A DNA stretch of 64,000 nucleotides from JAPPLG01 sp965199935 (GTDB lineage: Bacteria; Bdellovibrionota; Bdellovibrionia; Bdellovibrionales; UBA1609). The stretch lies in contig CBDATD010000001.1 in assembly GCA_965199935.1 (NCBI GenBank), positions 496,001 to 560,000 of the forward strand, given 5' to 3'. Position numbers and translations under genes: made by a program. How positions within the stretch are numbered: position 1 is the stretch's first letter; each line of letters opens with the position of its first letter. Shown here piece by piece: positions 9,023 through 18,013 of this stretch. The notes below the pieces were generated by a model. It was not told where the DNA came from. It did not search any database and saw only the letters and a program-made list of their open reading frames with translations.

Positions 9023-10504
9023 ATGTCTGAATGGACGCCCTTAGCTGATTCTATCCAAATGACTGAAATAGACCGGTTGGCCGAAAAACAATATCAAATC
9101 AAGCCTGAAACTTTAATGGAATCTGCAGGAGCCGCAGCTGCAAAAAAAATTAACTCCTCCAATAAATTCAACACCCAGCAAGTAATGATTTTATGCGGCC
9201 CCGGAAACAATGGAGGAGACGGGCTGACTGCCGCCGGATGTCTGCTGTCTTCAGGAATCAAAACAATCATTTTTTGTCCTCACAACTCAAAATCCCCTCT
9301 AGTCCAAAAACAAAAGGAAAAACTTAAAAACCACGCTCTTTATTTGATTGAAGATTTAGAAAAAATTAAAAAGATCGGCGGTCAGTCCACTTTAATTGTC
9401 GATGCTCTCTTTGGCATTGGACTTTCTAAAAATATAGAAGGATTTTATTTCAAAATCATTGAATGGATGAACGAATCCAAGAAGCAAATAATATCTTTAG
9501 ATGCGCCCTCCGGCTTGGACTGCAGTACCGGTCAAACCAGAGGCATTGCTGTAAAAGCCTGCTGTACTTTCAGCTTTGGCCTCGCCAAAGCAGGATTTTA
9601 TCTTTCCAAGGGGCCTTCCCACACAGGACAAATCAGCGTTCTCCCTATTGGTTTCCCTAAAGAGCTTATTTCAAAACAAGCTCAATCTTATTTTCTCATT
9701 AGTGAGTCTTGGATTTCTTCAAAACTTCCCCAAAGAAAATCCGATGACCACAAGGCCAAGCAGGGGCATCTTTTAGTTTTAGCCGGACAGGCAGGTTTTT
9801 GGGGGGCCGGCCGGCTCGCCTCCCTCTCTGCTTATCGAATGGGTGCAGGGTATGTCACTTGGGCTGGAAAAGGAGAACATCCCCCTTTAGATCATGCCCC
9901 TGAAGTTTTAACAAAGAGCATATCCGACAAAGACCTTTTTGAAAATAAAACAGCTGTTGTGATAGGGCCGGGTTTGGGCGTCAATCCTGAAACTAAAAAA
10001 CTTCTTTTAGAATTAAAAACAAAGGATCTGCCAGTGCTTGTAGATGCAGACGCATTTACTGTCTGTGTCCAAGAAAATCTTTTCCCTCTTCCCTCTCATT
10101 GGATCGCCACCCCCCATAGCGGCGAGTTAGCAAGACTCTTTAAAGTCAAAGGAGCAGATATTGACCAAGACCGTCTCTCATTTGCTCAAAAAGCTTTCCA
10201 AAAGATAGGAGCTTTGGTTTTACTTAAAGGACTGCACTCTATTTTAGTTCATCAGGGCAAATGTTTTATTGTCCCTGTAGGAAACTCCGCTTTAGCAAAG
10301 GCAGGCACTGGAGATGTTTTATCAGGCTTTATTGGGGGCTTAATGGCCCGCTCTCTTTCCCCTTTCACAGCTGGAGCTGTAGGTTCATTTATACACGGAA
10401 AGCTTGCCGATGAATGGGTGCGGTCTGGAAGAGATGCTGATACTTTGATGGCTCAGGATTTAAAAGATCTGCTGCCCTTCATCCTAACAAAACTCCGCAA
10501 ATAA
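9023..10504 (+). CDS. nnr: Bifunctional NAD(P)H-hydrate epimerase / ADP-dependent NAD(P)H-hydrate dehydratase
   Basis: Metabolite-repair enzyme that restores damaged NADH and NADPH. The N-terminal YjeF_N epimerase domain (about 1-215) shows GPGNNGGDGL and DAPSGLD. The C-terminal kinase-like dehydratase domain (about 235-493) shows GHLLVLAGQAGFWGAG, VIGPGLG and the catalytic KAGTGDVLSG. The 493-residue length is normal for the fused form. AGGAG precedes ATG 9023 and a TATAGT/TAGTAT hexamer lies about 20 bp upstream of the start. The 3' end overlaps the convergent murG by 26 bp. Confidence 0.95.
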   Translation: MSEWTPLADSIQMTEIDRLAEKQYQIKPETLMESAGAAAAKKINSSNKFNTQQVMILCGPGNNGGDGLTAAGCLLSSGIKTIIFCPHNSKSPLVQKQKEKLKNHALYLIEDLEKIKKIGGQSTLIVDALFGIGLSKNIEGFYFKIIEWMNESKKQIISLDAPSGLDCSTGQTRGIAVKACCTFSFGLAKAGFYLSKGPSHTGQISVLPIGFPKELISKQAQSYFLISESWISSKLPQRKSDDHKAKQGHLLVLAGQAGFWGAGRLASLSAYRMGAGYVTWAGKGEHPPLDHAPEVLTKSISDKDLFENKTAVVIGPGLGVNPETKKLLLELKTKDLPVLVDADAFTVCVQENLFPLPSHWIATPHSGELARLFKVKGADIDQDRLSFAQKAFQKIGALVLLKGLHSILVHQGKCFIVPVGNSALAKAGTGDVLSGFIGGLMARSLSPFTAGAVGSFIHGKLADEWVRSGRDADTLMAQDLKDLLPFILTKLRK

Positions 10505-11531
10505 CTTGGAGGCTGTGAGGGTCGTAAAACTGTTTTATATTATCTTCCAGCTCCCTTTTTTTCTTTCCGTGAATGCCCATAATTTTTTCAAACAACAAAG
10601 AGCTTGTTAAATTTTCCTCTAAAATCATCTCGACAGCCTTTTTTTCAAATAAGCTTTGAGCGTTTTTTACTTGATGATGATCTGAAGAAGAGGAAAGAGG
10701 AATAACAATCACAGCTTTGCCGCAGGCTGAAAGCTCTGCCAAAGTGACAGCTCCCGCTCGAGCAATCACCACGTCAGCCCACTGATAACAATCCCCCATA
10801 TCTTCATAGAAGGAAGAACACTCCACACGCCCTTTATAAACAGATTGAATAGATTTCAAATCTTTTTCACCTGTTTGATGGCGGATCTTCCAAGTTTCCA
10901 TTTTCTGCTTGCTGTACATATCTACAACAACTTGATTGATCGTATGAGAGCCTTGACTGCCTCCTAAAACTAACAAATGAGAGTATCCATCCGGCTCTCT
11001 TTTTTGAGAGCCTTTTTTTTGAATGTCTTTTCGAACAGGAAAAGAAACAAACCGTCTCTTCTTTTTTGGAAAATATTTTTCAGAAGACAAAAATCCCATT
11101 AAAATGTCTTTAACAAAAAAAGATAATATTTTGTTTGCAAAACCCGGGATGGCATTCAACTCCCAAATGACAGTGGGACGCCTTAACAAACACGCTGTCA
11201 ACAAAACAGGGCCGCTCACAGCTCCGCCGCAGCCAATCACTTGATCCGGCCTCACTTTAAGAATAATGCGGCAGGCTTGAATGAAAGAATAGGGAAGAAA
11301 CAACAAGGTTTTAAGCCGCTCTAAAAAATGTACATTTTGCCTCAACCGGCCTATACGCAAAATAGATAACGGAAAATTAGATAAAAATATTTTTTCCATT
11401 TTACTTCCAGAACTGACAAAATGAATATGATGACCTTGATTTTTAAGCTCTTCTGCAACTGCCAAAAGTGGAAAAATATGTCCGCCTGTGGAACCCGCAG
11501 ACATCAAAAATCTTTTTCTATCTTTGGACAT
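10479..11531 (-). CDS. murG: UDP-GlcNAc transferase forming lipid II
   Basis: Membrane-associated glycosyltransferase adding GlcNAc to lipid I in peptidoglycan synthesis. The N-terminal glycine loop is STGGH (14-18). The donor-site segments GGSQGS and ARAGAVTLAELSACGKAVIVIPL are present. I use ATG 11531 (350 residues, close to E. coli MurG) rather than the TTG 30 nt upstream, which adds ten residues unlike the family. It overlaps the end of ftsW by 14 nt. It is last in an overlapping operon and keeps the ftsW-murG order of the division/cell-wall cluster. Confidence 0.95.
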   Translation of the reverse strand: MSKDRKRFLMSAGSTGGHIFPLLAVAEELKNQGHHIHFVSSGSKMEKIFLSNFPLSILRIGRLRQNVHFLERLKTLLFLPYSFIQACRIILKVRPDQVIGCGGAVSGPVLLTACLLRRPTVIWELNAIPGFANKILSFFVKDILMGFLSSEKYFPKKKRRFVSFPVRKDIQKKGSQKREPDGYSHLLVLGGSQGSHTINQVVVDMYSKQKMETWKIRHQTGEKDLKSIQSVYKGRVECSSFYEDMGDCYQWADVVIARAGAVTLAELSACGKAVIVIPLSSSSDHHQVKNAQSLFEKKAVEMILEENLTSSLLFEKIMGIHGKKKRELEDNIKQFYDPHSLQVICGVLLG

Positions 11532-12612
11532 TTGAGTTCTCAATTTGCACAACCCAGGCAAAACTTAAAAGAGCGCAAAGCAAAGCATTGCCTCCATAAC
11601 TTAAGAAAGGCAAAACCAAGCCTGTAGGAGGGAGCATTCCTAAATTCACGCCAAAATGCACCACTACAGCTGTTAGAAATAAAAAAACCATACTGAAAAC
11701 TGTAATTTTTTTCGATAATTCTTCCGTGTGAAATGCCACTTTCATTCCCAAATAACCCAGGCAGGCATAAAGAAAAAGTACAAAAGAAAAGCCGATAAAG
11801 CCCATTTCTTCTCCTAGCACCGCTAACGTAAAATCTGTATGCGCTTCAGGAAGAAAAAATAATTTGCTTTGACCTTGACCCAAACCCCGCCCCCAAAATC
11901 CTCCAGAATGAAAACTCAGTAAACTTTGTATAATTTGAAAGCCAATACCCAAAGGGTCCTGCCATGGATCTAAGAAAGCCTGCATACGCGCCACACGATA
12001 TTCCCTTAGAGTGATTAAAAAATAAAGCAAGCCAAAAGAGCCTGCCAAAAAACCAATGGCATACCTCCATCTCAAGCCCAATATAAAAAATAGAGAAAAA
12101 ATAAGGCTTAGAAATAACACCACTGTGCCAAAATCCGGCTGACTCATTAAAATCAATATAGGAAGAATAATGGAAGAACCTACCATCAACCAATAAAGAT
12201 GTGTGTGCAGAGGCCATTTTTCTTTGAGAGCCAAAAAATAAACAAAAGCAAAGGGGCAGGTAAGTTTAAACCACTCCGAAGGCTGCAGCCGCAAACCAAA
12301 AGGCATTTGAATCCACCTTCTGGACCCTCCTGCAGACACTGAAACCTCCGGAATAAGAGTTAAAACCAATCCCAAAACAGAAAGAAAAAAGAGGCTGATG
12401 CCGATAAAACGACTTTGTGCCCAAGAGAGATGTACAATAATAAAAAAACCAATAAAACCAATAACTGTAAACAAACACTGCTTCTTAAAAAATAAAAGTC
12501 CTTGTTCAAAAGTTTCTGTTGCAAAAATATAACTAGAGCTATAGACTTGAACCAGCCCTAATCCTGATAGAAACACAATGAGCAGTAATATTTTTTGACT
12601 CAAAGGGTTCAT
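11518..12612 (-). CDS. ftsW: SEDS-family peptidoglycan polymerase of the divisome
   Basis: Multi-pass inner-membrane glycan polymerase (364 residues, about ten hydrophobic segments) that polymerises lipid II at the septum with a class B PBP. Visible family features are the loop motif GGSRRWI near residue 95, LQPSE just after it, FLPEAHTDF near 256 containing the essential acidic region, LGEE, and PFLSYGG near the C-terminus. I call it FtsW rather than RodA because murG follows directly. It overlaps valS by ATGA (4 nt), implying translational coupling. Confidence 0.9.
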   Translation of the reverse strand: MNPLSQKILLLIVFLSGLGLVQVYSSSYIFATETFEQGLLFFKKQCLFTVIGFIGFFIIVHLSWAQSRFIGISLFFLSVLGLVLTLIPEVSVSAGGSRRWIQMPFGLRLQPSEWFKLTCPFAFVYFLALKEKWPLHTHLYWLMVGSSIILPILILMSQPDFGTVVLFLSLIFSLFFILGLRWRYAIGFLAGSFGLLYFLITLREYRVARMQAFLDPWQDPLGIGFQIIQSLLSFHSGGFWGRGLGQGQSKLFFLPEAHTDFTLAVLGEEMGFIGFSFVLFLYACLGYLGMKVAFHTEELSKKITVFSMVFLFLTAVVVHFGVNLGMLPPTGLVLPFLSYGGNALLCALLSFAWVVQIENSNVQR

Positions 12613-15335
12613 TTTTGAAACTTCTCCAATGAAGAATATAAACCCTCTAACAATTTTCTAAGAGACTCTGCCCGGTTCCTTTTTTCTTTTTTAATTTTTT
12701 CAGGCACCTTTTCATTAAAAGAAGATATTTGAGAATTAAGTTGATGTAAATCTTCTTCATATTTTTTTACTTGCTTTCGAAGCCTTCTCTTTTCACTCTC
12801 AATATCCACCAAACCTTCTAAAGGAACAATAACTTTAACGCCTGAAGACAGACCTAAATGTGCAGAGGAAGAATCTTTCATTTTCATAACGGCGCTTGGA
12901 CGGGGATTTTCTTTATGAACTAGTTTTAAACTTTTTAATTTTTCTAAAAATAAAATATTAGATAGAGAACTTTTAAGAGTTTCTCTTATTTTCTTTAAAT
13001 CTTGAAAATTTTCCACACACATTTCTACGTCTATTTGAACCGAAGGCTTGATATTGTTTTCACCTTTTAGTGTTCGAATGGCAGAAGACATATCCTTAAT
13101 AAAAAGAGCTGGACCCTCTTTGAAAGACCCCGCTAACGAAAGAGGCTCTCCCTTAGGATAGGCTTCCAGCATAATGCTTTTTTGATTTTTTATCGGCCAG
13201 CAACTGTAAATTTCTTCTGTGATAAAGGGAATAAAAGGGTGAAACATCCTCAACAACCGATTTAAAACATAGCAAAGCACATAATAACCTGCGGAAAGCT
13301 TTTGAGAGTTCTCCAAAGACTCTTCTCCGGCCTTCCAAAGGATGTCTTGATTTTCAATTTTTTCTGAAAAAGTTTTTCCGTAGAGATCGGAGCGAACCCA
13401 TTCCAAATACCAATCACAAAAATCAAACCAAGTAAAACGATAGAGCTTCATACAAGCCGAAGAAAACTTATACTCATTTAGATCTTTGTTCAATTCTTTT
13501 TCAATTTTTTCTAATTTTTGAAGAACCCATTTATCCATCAGAGAGAATTCATTAGGAAGACTTAATTCTATTTTAAAATTTTGATGGACAAAACGAGCTG
13601 AATTCCAAAGTTTATTAATAAAGTTGCGGCAAATTTTTAAGTACTGTCTTGAAAAACGAACATCCCTTCCTTTCACATGAGAATTCAACAAGCAAAGTCT
13701 CAAAGCATCAGCCCCAGATTCTTCAATTAAATCAATAGGATCCTCTCCATTTCCTAAGGTTTTAGACATTTTTTTCCCCTGATGATCCCGTACAACTCCA
13801 TGCAGATAAACATGACGAAAAGGCACCTGATTTTGAAATTCCAAACTCATCATCACCATACGAGCCACCCAAAAAAATAAAATATCCGGAGCCGTCACTA
13901 AAACTGAAGTGGGATAATGACCATTGTTGATATTTTTATCCGGCCAGCCCAAGGTGCTCATTGGCCAGAGAGCCGAACTAAACCAAGTGTCTAAAACATC
14001 TTCCTCCTGTTGAATATTTTTCCCTGCACAGTGTTCGCATTGATCAGGAGTTGATTCATGCACTGTAAATTGACTGCAATCTGAACAAATCCAACAAGGA
14101 ATGCGATGCCCCCACCAGAGTTGCCTTGAAATACACCAATCTTGAATATTCTTCATCCAATGCTCAAAAGTTTTAATCCAATGATCAGGAATAAATTCAA
14201 CTTCTTTTTTTAAGACCTTATCCAGCCCATTTTGAGCCAGCTGATCCATTTTTACAAACCACTGCTGAGATAAAAAGGGCTCCACTACCGCCCCTGAACG
14301 CGAACAAAACCCCACTTGATGCTTGTAAGGCTCCACACTCTCCAAAAGACCTTGATCTCTTAGATCCTGTACTACTTTTTTTCGAGCAGATGAAACTTTT
14401 AAATTTCGATAAATACCTGCATTTTCATTCAGACAGCCTTTCGCATCTAAAATATTAAAATTCTTCAAATGATGTCTTTGACCTATCTCATAGTCATTAA
14501 AGTCATGGGCCGGAGTAACTTTTACAGCTCCAGTTCCAAATTCTTTATTGACATAAGAATCGACAATAATAGGAACAAGCCGATGGATCAAAGGTAAAAA
14601 AACTTTTTTTCCATGATATTTTTTATAACGTTCATCCTCTGGGTGTACAGCTACAGCTTGATCCCCCAAAAGAGTTTCCGGACGGGTGGTTGCAATCACT
14701 ACATAGTCCTTTTTATTTTCCAGATAGTAGCGAATATGCCATAAAGAAGAAGATACCTCTCTATGCTCTACTTCCAAATCAGAAATGGCTGAAGATAAAG
14801 ATGGACTCCAATTCACCAGCCGAGTGCCTTTGTAAATCCACCCTTTTTTGTAAAGATGAACGAAAACTTTTTTCACAGCTCTTACAGAGACATCGTCTAA
14901 TGTAAAAAGATGTCTCTTCCAATCGCAGGCAGAGCCTAAACGCTTCATTTGATGAACAATACGATTTCCATATTCGTTTTTCCAATCCCAAACTTTGTCC
15001 AGAAATTTTTCTCTTCCAAGCAGATGGCGCGTTTTTTTCTGCTTGGCCAATTCTTTTTCTACTTGCGTTTGAGTGGCAATCCCAGCATGATCTGTTCCCG
15101 GAAGCCACACCGTCTGGTATCCGCTCATTTTCTTCCATCGAATGAGACTGTCCTGAATGGTGTGATTTAAAGCATGACCTAAGTGTAAAGAACCGGTAAT
15201 ATTTGGAGGAGGCAGGACAATAGAAAAGTGTTTGTTGTTCTCTCCGCCCTGGTTGGAAAAATAGCCCTCTTTCTCCCACTTCGCATAAAGCTTCTGCTCA
15301 ATCTCACCAGGAGAATAGCGGTCTGACATTTTCAT
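12609..15335 (-). CDS. valS: Valyl-tRNA synthetase
   Basis: Class I aminoacyl-tRNA synthetase that charges tRNA-Val and edits mischarged threonine. It has 908 residues, slightly short of E. coli ValRS. The HIGH-type motif is in PPPNITGSLHLGHALNH near residue 48 and the KMSKT loop near 522. The connective editing domain lies between them. The C-terminus (about 835-908) is a Lys/Glu-rich coiled coil typical of bacterial ValRS. It is joined by 4-nt ATGA overlaps to the transporter gene upstream and to ftsW downstream. Confidence 0.97.
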   Translation of the reverse strand: MKMSDRYSPGEIEQKLYAKWEKEGYFSNQGGENNKHFSIVLPPPNITGSLHLGHALNHTIQDSLIRWKKMSGYQTVWLPGTDHAGIATQTQVEKELAKQKKTRHLLGREKFLDKVWDWKNEYGNRIVHQMKRLGSACDWKRHLFTLDDVSVRAVKKVFVHLYKKGWIYKGTRLVNWSPSLSSAISDLEVEHREVSSSLWHIRYYLENKKDYVVIATTRPETLLGDQAVAVHPEDERYKKYHGKKVFLPLIHRLVPIIVDSYVNKEFGTGAVKVTPAHDFNDYEIGQRHHLKNFNILDAKGCLNENAGIYRNLKVSSARKKVVQDLRDQGLLESVEPYKHQVGFCSRSGAVVEPFLSQQWFVKMDQLAQNGLDKVLKKEVEFIPDHWIKTFEHWMKNIQDWCISRQLWWGHRIPCWICSDCSQFTVHESTPDQCEHCAGKNIQQEEDVLDTWFSSALWPMSTLGWPDKNINNGHYPTSVLVTAPDILFFWVARMVMMSLEFQNQVPFRHVYLHGVVRDHQGKKMSKTLGNGEDPIDLIEESGADALRLCLLNSHVKGRDVRFSRQYLKICRNFINKLWNSARFVHQNFKIELSLPNEFSLMDKWVLQKLEKIEKELNKDLNEYKFSSACMKLYRFTWFDFCDWYLEWVRSDLYGKTFSEKIENQDILWKAGEESLENSQKLSAGYYVLCYVLNRLLRMFHPFIPFITEEIYSCWPIKNQKSIMLEAYPKGEPLSLAGSFKEGPALFIKDMSSAIRTLKGENNIKPSVQIDVEMCVENFQDLKKIRETLKSSLSNILFLEKLKSLKLVHKENPRPSAVMKMKDSSSAHLGLSSGVKVIVPLEGLVDIESEKRRLRKQVKKYEEDLHQLNSQISSFNEKVPEKIKKEKRNRAESLRKLLEGLYSSLEKFQK

Positions 15336-16837
15336 TTGGATGAACCTTTTTCCTGATCGTATTTCAAAAGACCTCCCTCTAAATAAAATACATTAGTCCA
15401 TTTTTTTAAAAGTTTTAAGGATAAATTTCTAGAAAGGCATCCGTCTTCACAAATCAAAACAACAGGATGAGAGTTTAAAGAGAGTTTCAGCAGATCTTTT
15501 TCTTTGATGCTCCGGCCTAATTTCAATAAATTTTGAACAGCAGGGGACATACTTTGAGAATGACTGTTTTGAGAGAGGTAAAATAAAGAAAAAGGCACTT
15601 GATTTTGAACCAGATTATCCAACTGAAAGCTTTGAACAGCCCCGTAATCTTCAAGCTTGTCTGCAGATTTTTTCAAAACATCTGGAAGCCATTTACGAAA
15701 CAAGAGAGACAAGGCAACACCTATAACTACAACCGCCCCCGCAAAGAAAAAGAGAACTTGAGAACCCCACCGGCCGTATATCCATCCTCCTAATGCGGGG
15801 CCTAAAATACGAGAAATAGAAGACACACTTTGATGAATGCCCAACACCCCCCCTTGATGGGTTTTCTTGGCTAATAAGCTAATCATCCCAGTCAAACAGG
15901 TATAAGAGCAGGCAAACCCCAAAGCTAGAAGCGTGACAGAAAAAGCAACACCCCGAAGATCGGGAATACATAAGCCAAACAGTCCAGAGGCCAACACAAT
16001 CAGCCCCCACAGATTGATTTTCTTTTCACCAAAAATGGGAACCCAAGAACGAACAAAGACCCCTTGTGTGAGGGCTAGGATGAAGCCAATATAGGCAAAT
16101 CCCAGGCTCGACATAGACTGAGACCAGTGGAATTGATCCTTCATCAATAAAAACAAAGGAGCTTCCACCAAAGTAAGACCTATGGAGAGAATAAAAAAAA
16201 GAAAGAGCAGTTTGCCAAGAGATGGACTCTTAAAAGCTGTGTAAAAACGATTCAGATAAGAGTTTCTTTTCTTTGGAAAAGCTGTCGGATAACTTTCTTT
16301 TACTTTAAACACCGCCGCCAGAAAGCCCAACAAACAGACTGCGGACGCCCCCAAGGAGGGACTGCCCTGCCCATAACTGCCGGCCAGCACTCCCCCCAAC
16401 AAAGGACCAATGACAAAGCCTAAACCAAAGGCGGCTCCAATGAGAGCCATATTTTTGGAGCGGCTTTCTTTTTCGGTCAAATCAGATATAAAGGCGAATG
16501 AAGTGCTGACACTTGCTCCTACAGCCCCCGCAAAGGCCCTAGATAAAAACAAATGCAGTAAAGAAGGAGAAAAATAAAACCATATATAAGAAATAGAAGT
16601 GCAAACCATACTGAGCAATAAAACAGGCCTTCTCCCCGCATGATCACTGTATCGACCCCAAAAAGGACTCGCTAGAGACTGAACAGCTGAGTAAATGCTC
16701 ATCAAAAGCCCTACTTCTAAAGCAGACGCCCCATAGTGCCTGGCTGTATATGGAATGACAGGAATAATCATTCCTAAAGCCGACAGCTCCATTAAGACCG
16801 CCAAAAAGACCCACATCATTTGAGAAGAGTTTTTCAT
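15332..16837 (-). CDS. Major facilitator superfamily transporter with C-terminal rhodanese-like domain
   Basis: The first ~400 residues form a 12-helix MFS carrier of the drug/proton antiporter type. Motif-A-like sequence is GRYSDHAGRRP near 60-70 and the second half has matching helices. Residues about 415-501 resemble a rhodanese domain: VVLICEDGCLSRNLSLKLL carries a Cys-centred loop with a later Arg, followed by VFYLEGGLLKY, the usual end of a rhodanese fold. The loop deviates from the classical CxxGxR spacing, so catalysis is uncertain. Substrate unknown. It is first gene of the operon with valS, ftsW and murG and overlaps valS by ATGA. Confidence 0.8.
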   Translation of the reverse strand: MKNSSQMMWVFLAVLMELSALGMIIPVIPYTARHYGASALEVGLLMSIYSAVQSLASPFWGRYSDHAGRRPVLLLSMVCTSISYIWFYFSPSLLHLFLSRAFAGAVGASVSTSFAFISDLTEKESRSKNMALIGAAFGLGFVIGPLLGGVLAGSYGQGSPSLGASAVCLLGFLAAVFKVKESYPTAFPKKRNSYLNRFYTAFKSPSLGKLLFLFFILSIGLTLVEAPLFLLMKDQFHWSQSMSSLGFAYIGFILALTQGVFVRSWVPIFGEKKINLWGLIVLASGLFGLCIPDLRGVAFSVTLLALGFACSYTCLTGMISLLAKKTHQGGVLGIHQSVSSISRILGPALGGWIYGRWGSQVLFFFAGAVVVIGVALSLLFRKWLPDVLKKSADKLEDYGAVQSFQLDNLVQNQVPFSLFYLSQNSHSQSMSPAVQNLLKLGRSIKEKDLLKLSLNSHPVVLICEDGCLSRNLSLKLLKKWTNVFYLEGGLLKYDQEKGSSK

Positions 16838-17016
16838 ATTCTTTAAGGATACCCGTCACACAACCCTGATGGATTGAAGAAAACCTAACATTGTTTAAGT
16901 CCAAAATAAATTATTTCCACCTCGAAACCTTGAAAAATATAGGACTAAAAGACTTTTTCTCCTCAAACATTTAAAAAAGTTTGAATTTACCTCCATCCTT
17001 CTGGATACTTAACGGG

Positions 17017-17991
17017 ATGAATCTAAGATATGTACTTCTTATTGGAATGGTGTTTGGAGCCGGCTCCAGTTTTGCGGAGTTGCTTCTCCCTCAAAAACGC
17101 ATACCTAGAAATCATTCTTTGTTTACTGATTTTTCCACTGAGTTATTTTACTCTCAAAGCAATTTTGACCACGAAGGTTTTGTAGAAAAACTGGAAGGAG
17201 AAAAAACTTATATTGCTTTTTTTAATTATAAACTCCATTTAATTTATACCCCTTTTTCATGGATTCACATAGAACCTTACGCCCATGCGCAAACTCACAT
17301 CATTCAAACAGACACCCGCAGAGATTATCTGCCTTTTAGACCCACAAAGGCCGGGTTGAAATTAAGCTCTTTCATCCACAGCCCCTTTATTGTTTTATCT
17401 CCTGAAATAGATTTCTCCTATCCTTTAGACAGTCAAAGAAACGGCATTTCCCGCATCATCACTAACGATGGGGTTATAAAACTAACTCCTGCTTTGCTGG
17501 CGCATTTTTCTTTTTTAGGTTCTTTTATTCCTTTTGGAAAAATAGCCTATCAGTACAGACAAGACCTTTCCGGACTGCTCATCTATCATGGGGGATTTAT
17601 GTACCAGGATAATATTTGGGAATTAGGCGCATTGTTGGGAGGTTTTTCCAGCGTTGTCAAAGATCAAAGTCCAAATAAAAGGCAAAGAGTTCTCAATCGA
17701 TTCAATGAGGGCAGTTTGAAGTTTTATTCTGCAGATCCCAGCACACTTGGAGCTGTTTTATGGATTGATTTGAAATTAAGCAAGAAGACACAGATTTTTG
17801 CTCATTCTGGATTCAACTTTTTCGGCCTCAACTACGCTCAAGGATTTAGTTTAAATATCGGAATGAGAAGCGGTTTTATAAAAAAAGGATCTCCCTACAA
17901 ATACAGAAGAGATGTCCGTCATTTCGAAGAAAAAACGGAAGACATAGAGTCGCTTTTTAATGAAGAAGGCGATTCCTCTGCGTTTGAGTAA
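17017..17991 (+). CDS. Exported protein, probable outer-membrane beta-barrel
   Basis: Unknown 324-residue protein. From ATG 17017 it has a clean signal peptide (MNLRYVLLIGMVFGAGSSFA, residues 1-20); an upstream in-frame TTG at 16981 would place 12 unlikely residues before it. The mature sequence alternates aromatic and polar residues in many short stretches (YIAFFNYKLHLIYTPF, IHIEPYAHAQTHI, FGLNYAQGFSLNIGMRSGF), as in barrel strands. It ends in an acidic tail (FEEKTEDIESLFNEEGDSS) rather than the usual terminal aromatic residue, so the barrel call is tentative. Confidence 0.55.
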   Translation: MNLRYVLLIGMVFGAGSSFAELLLPQKRIPRNHSLFTDFSTELFYSQSNFDHEGFVEKLEGEKTYIAFFNYKLHLIYTPFSWIHIEPYAHAQTHIIQTDTRRDYLPFRPTKAGLKLSSFIHSPFIVLSPEIDFSYPLDSQRNGISRIITNDGVIKLTPALLAHFSFLGSFIPFGKIAYQYRQDLSGLLIYHGGFMYQDNIWELGALLGGFSSVVKDQSPNKRQRVLNRFNEGSLKFYSADPSTLGAVLWIDLKLSKKTQIFAHSGFNFFGLNYAQGFSLNIGMRSGFIKKGSPYKYRRDVRHFEEKTEDIESLFNEEGDSSAFE

Positions 17992-18013
17992 ATCCTTCTA
18001 AAAAGGGCAGAAA

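Noticed and set aside
14779..15279. 166-codon minus-strand frame
   Set aside because: Lies inside valS in another frame; the valS frame carries the HIGH motif here.
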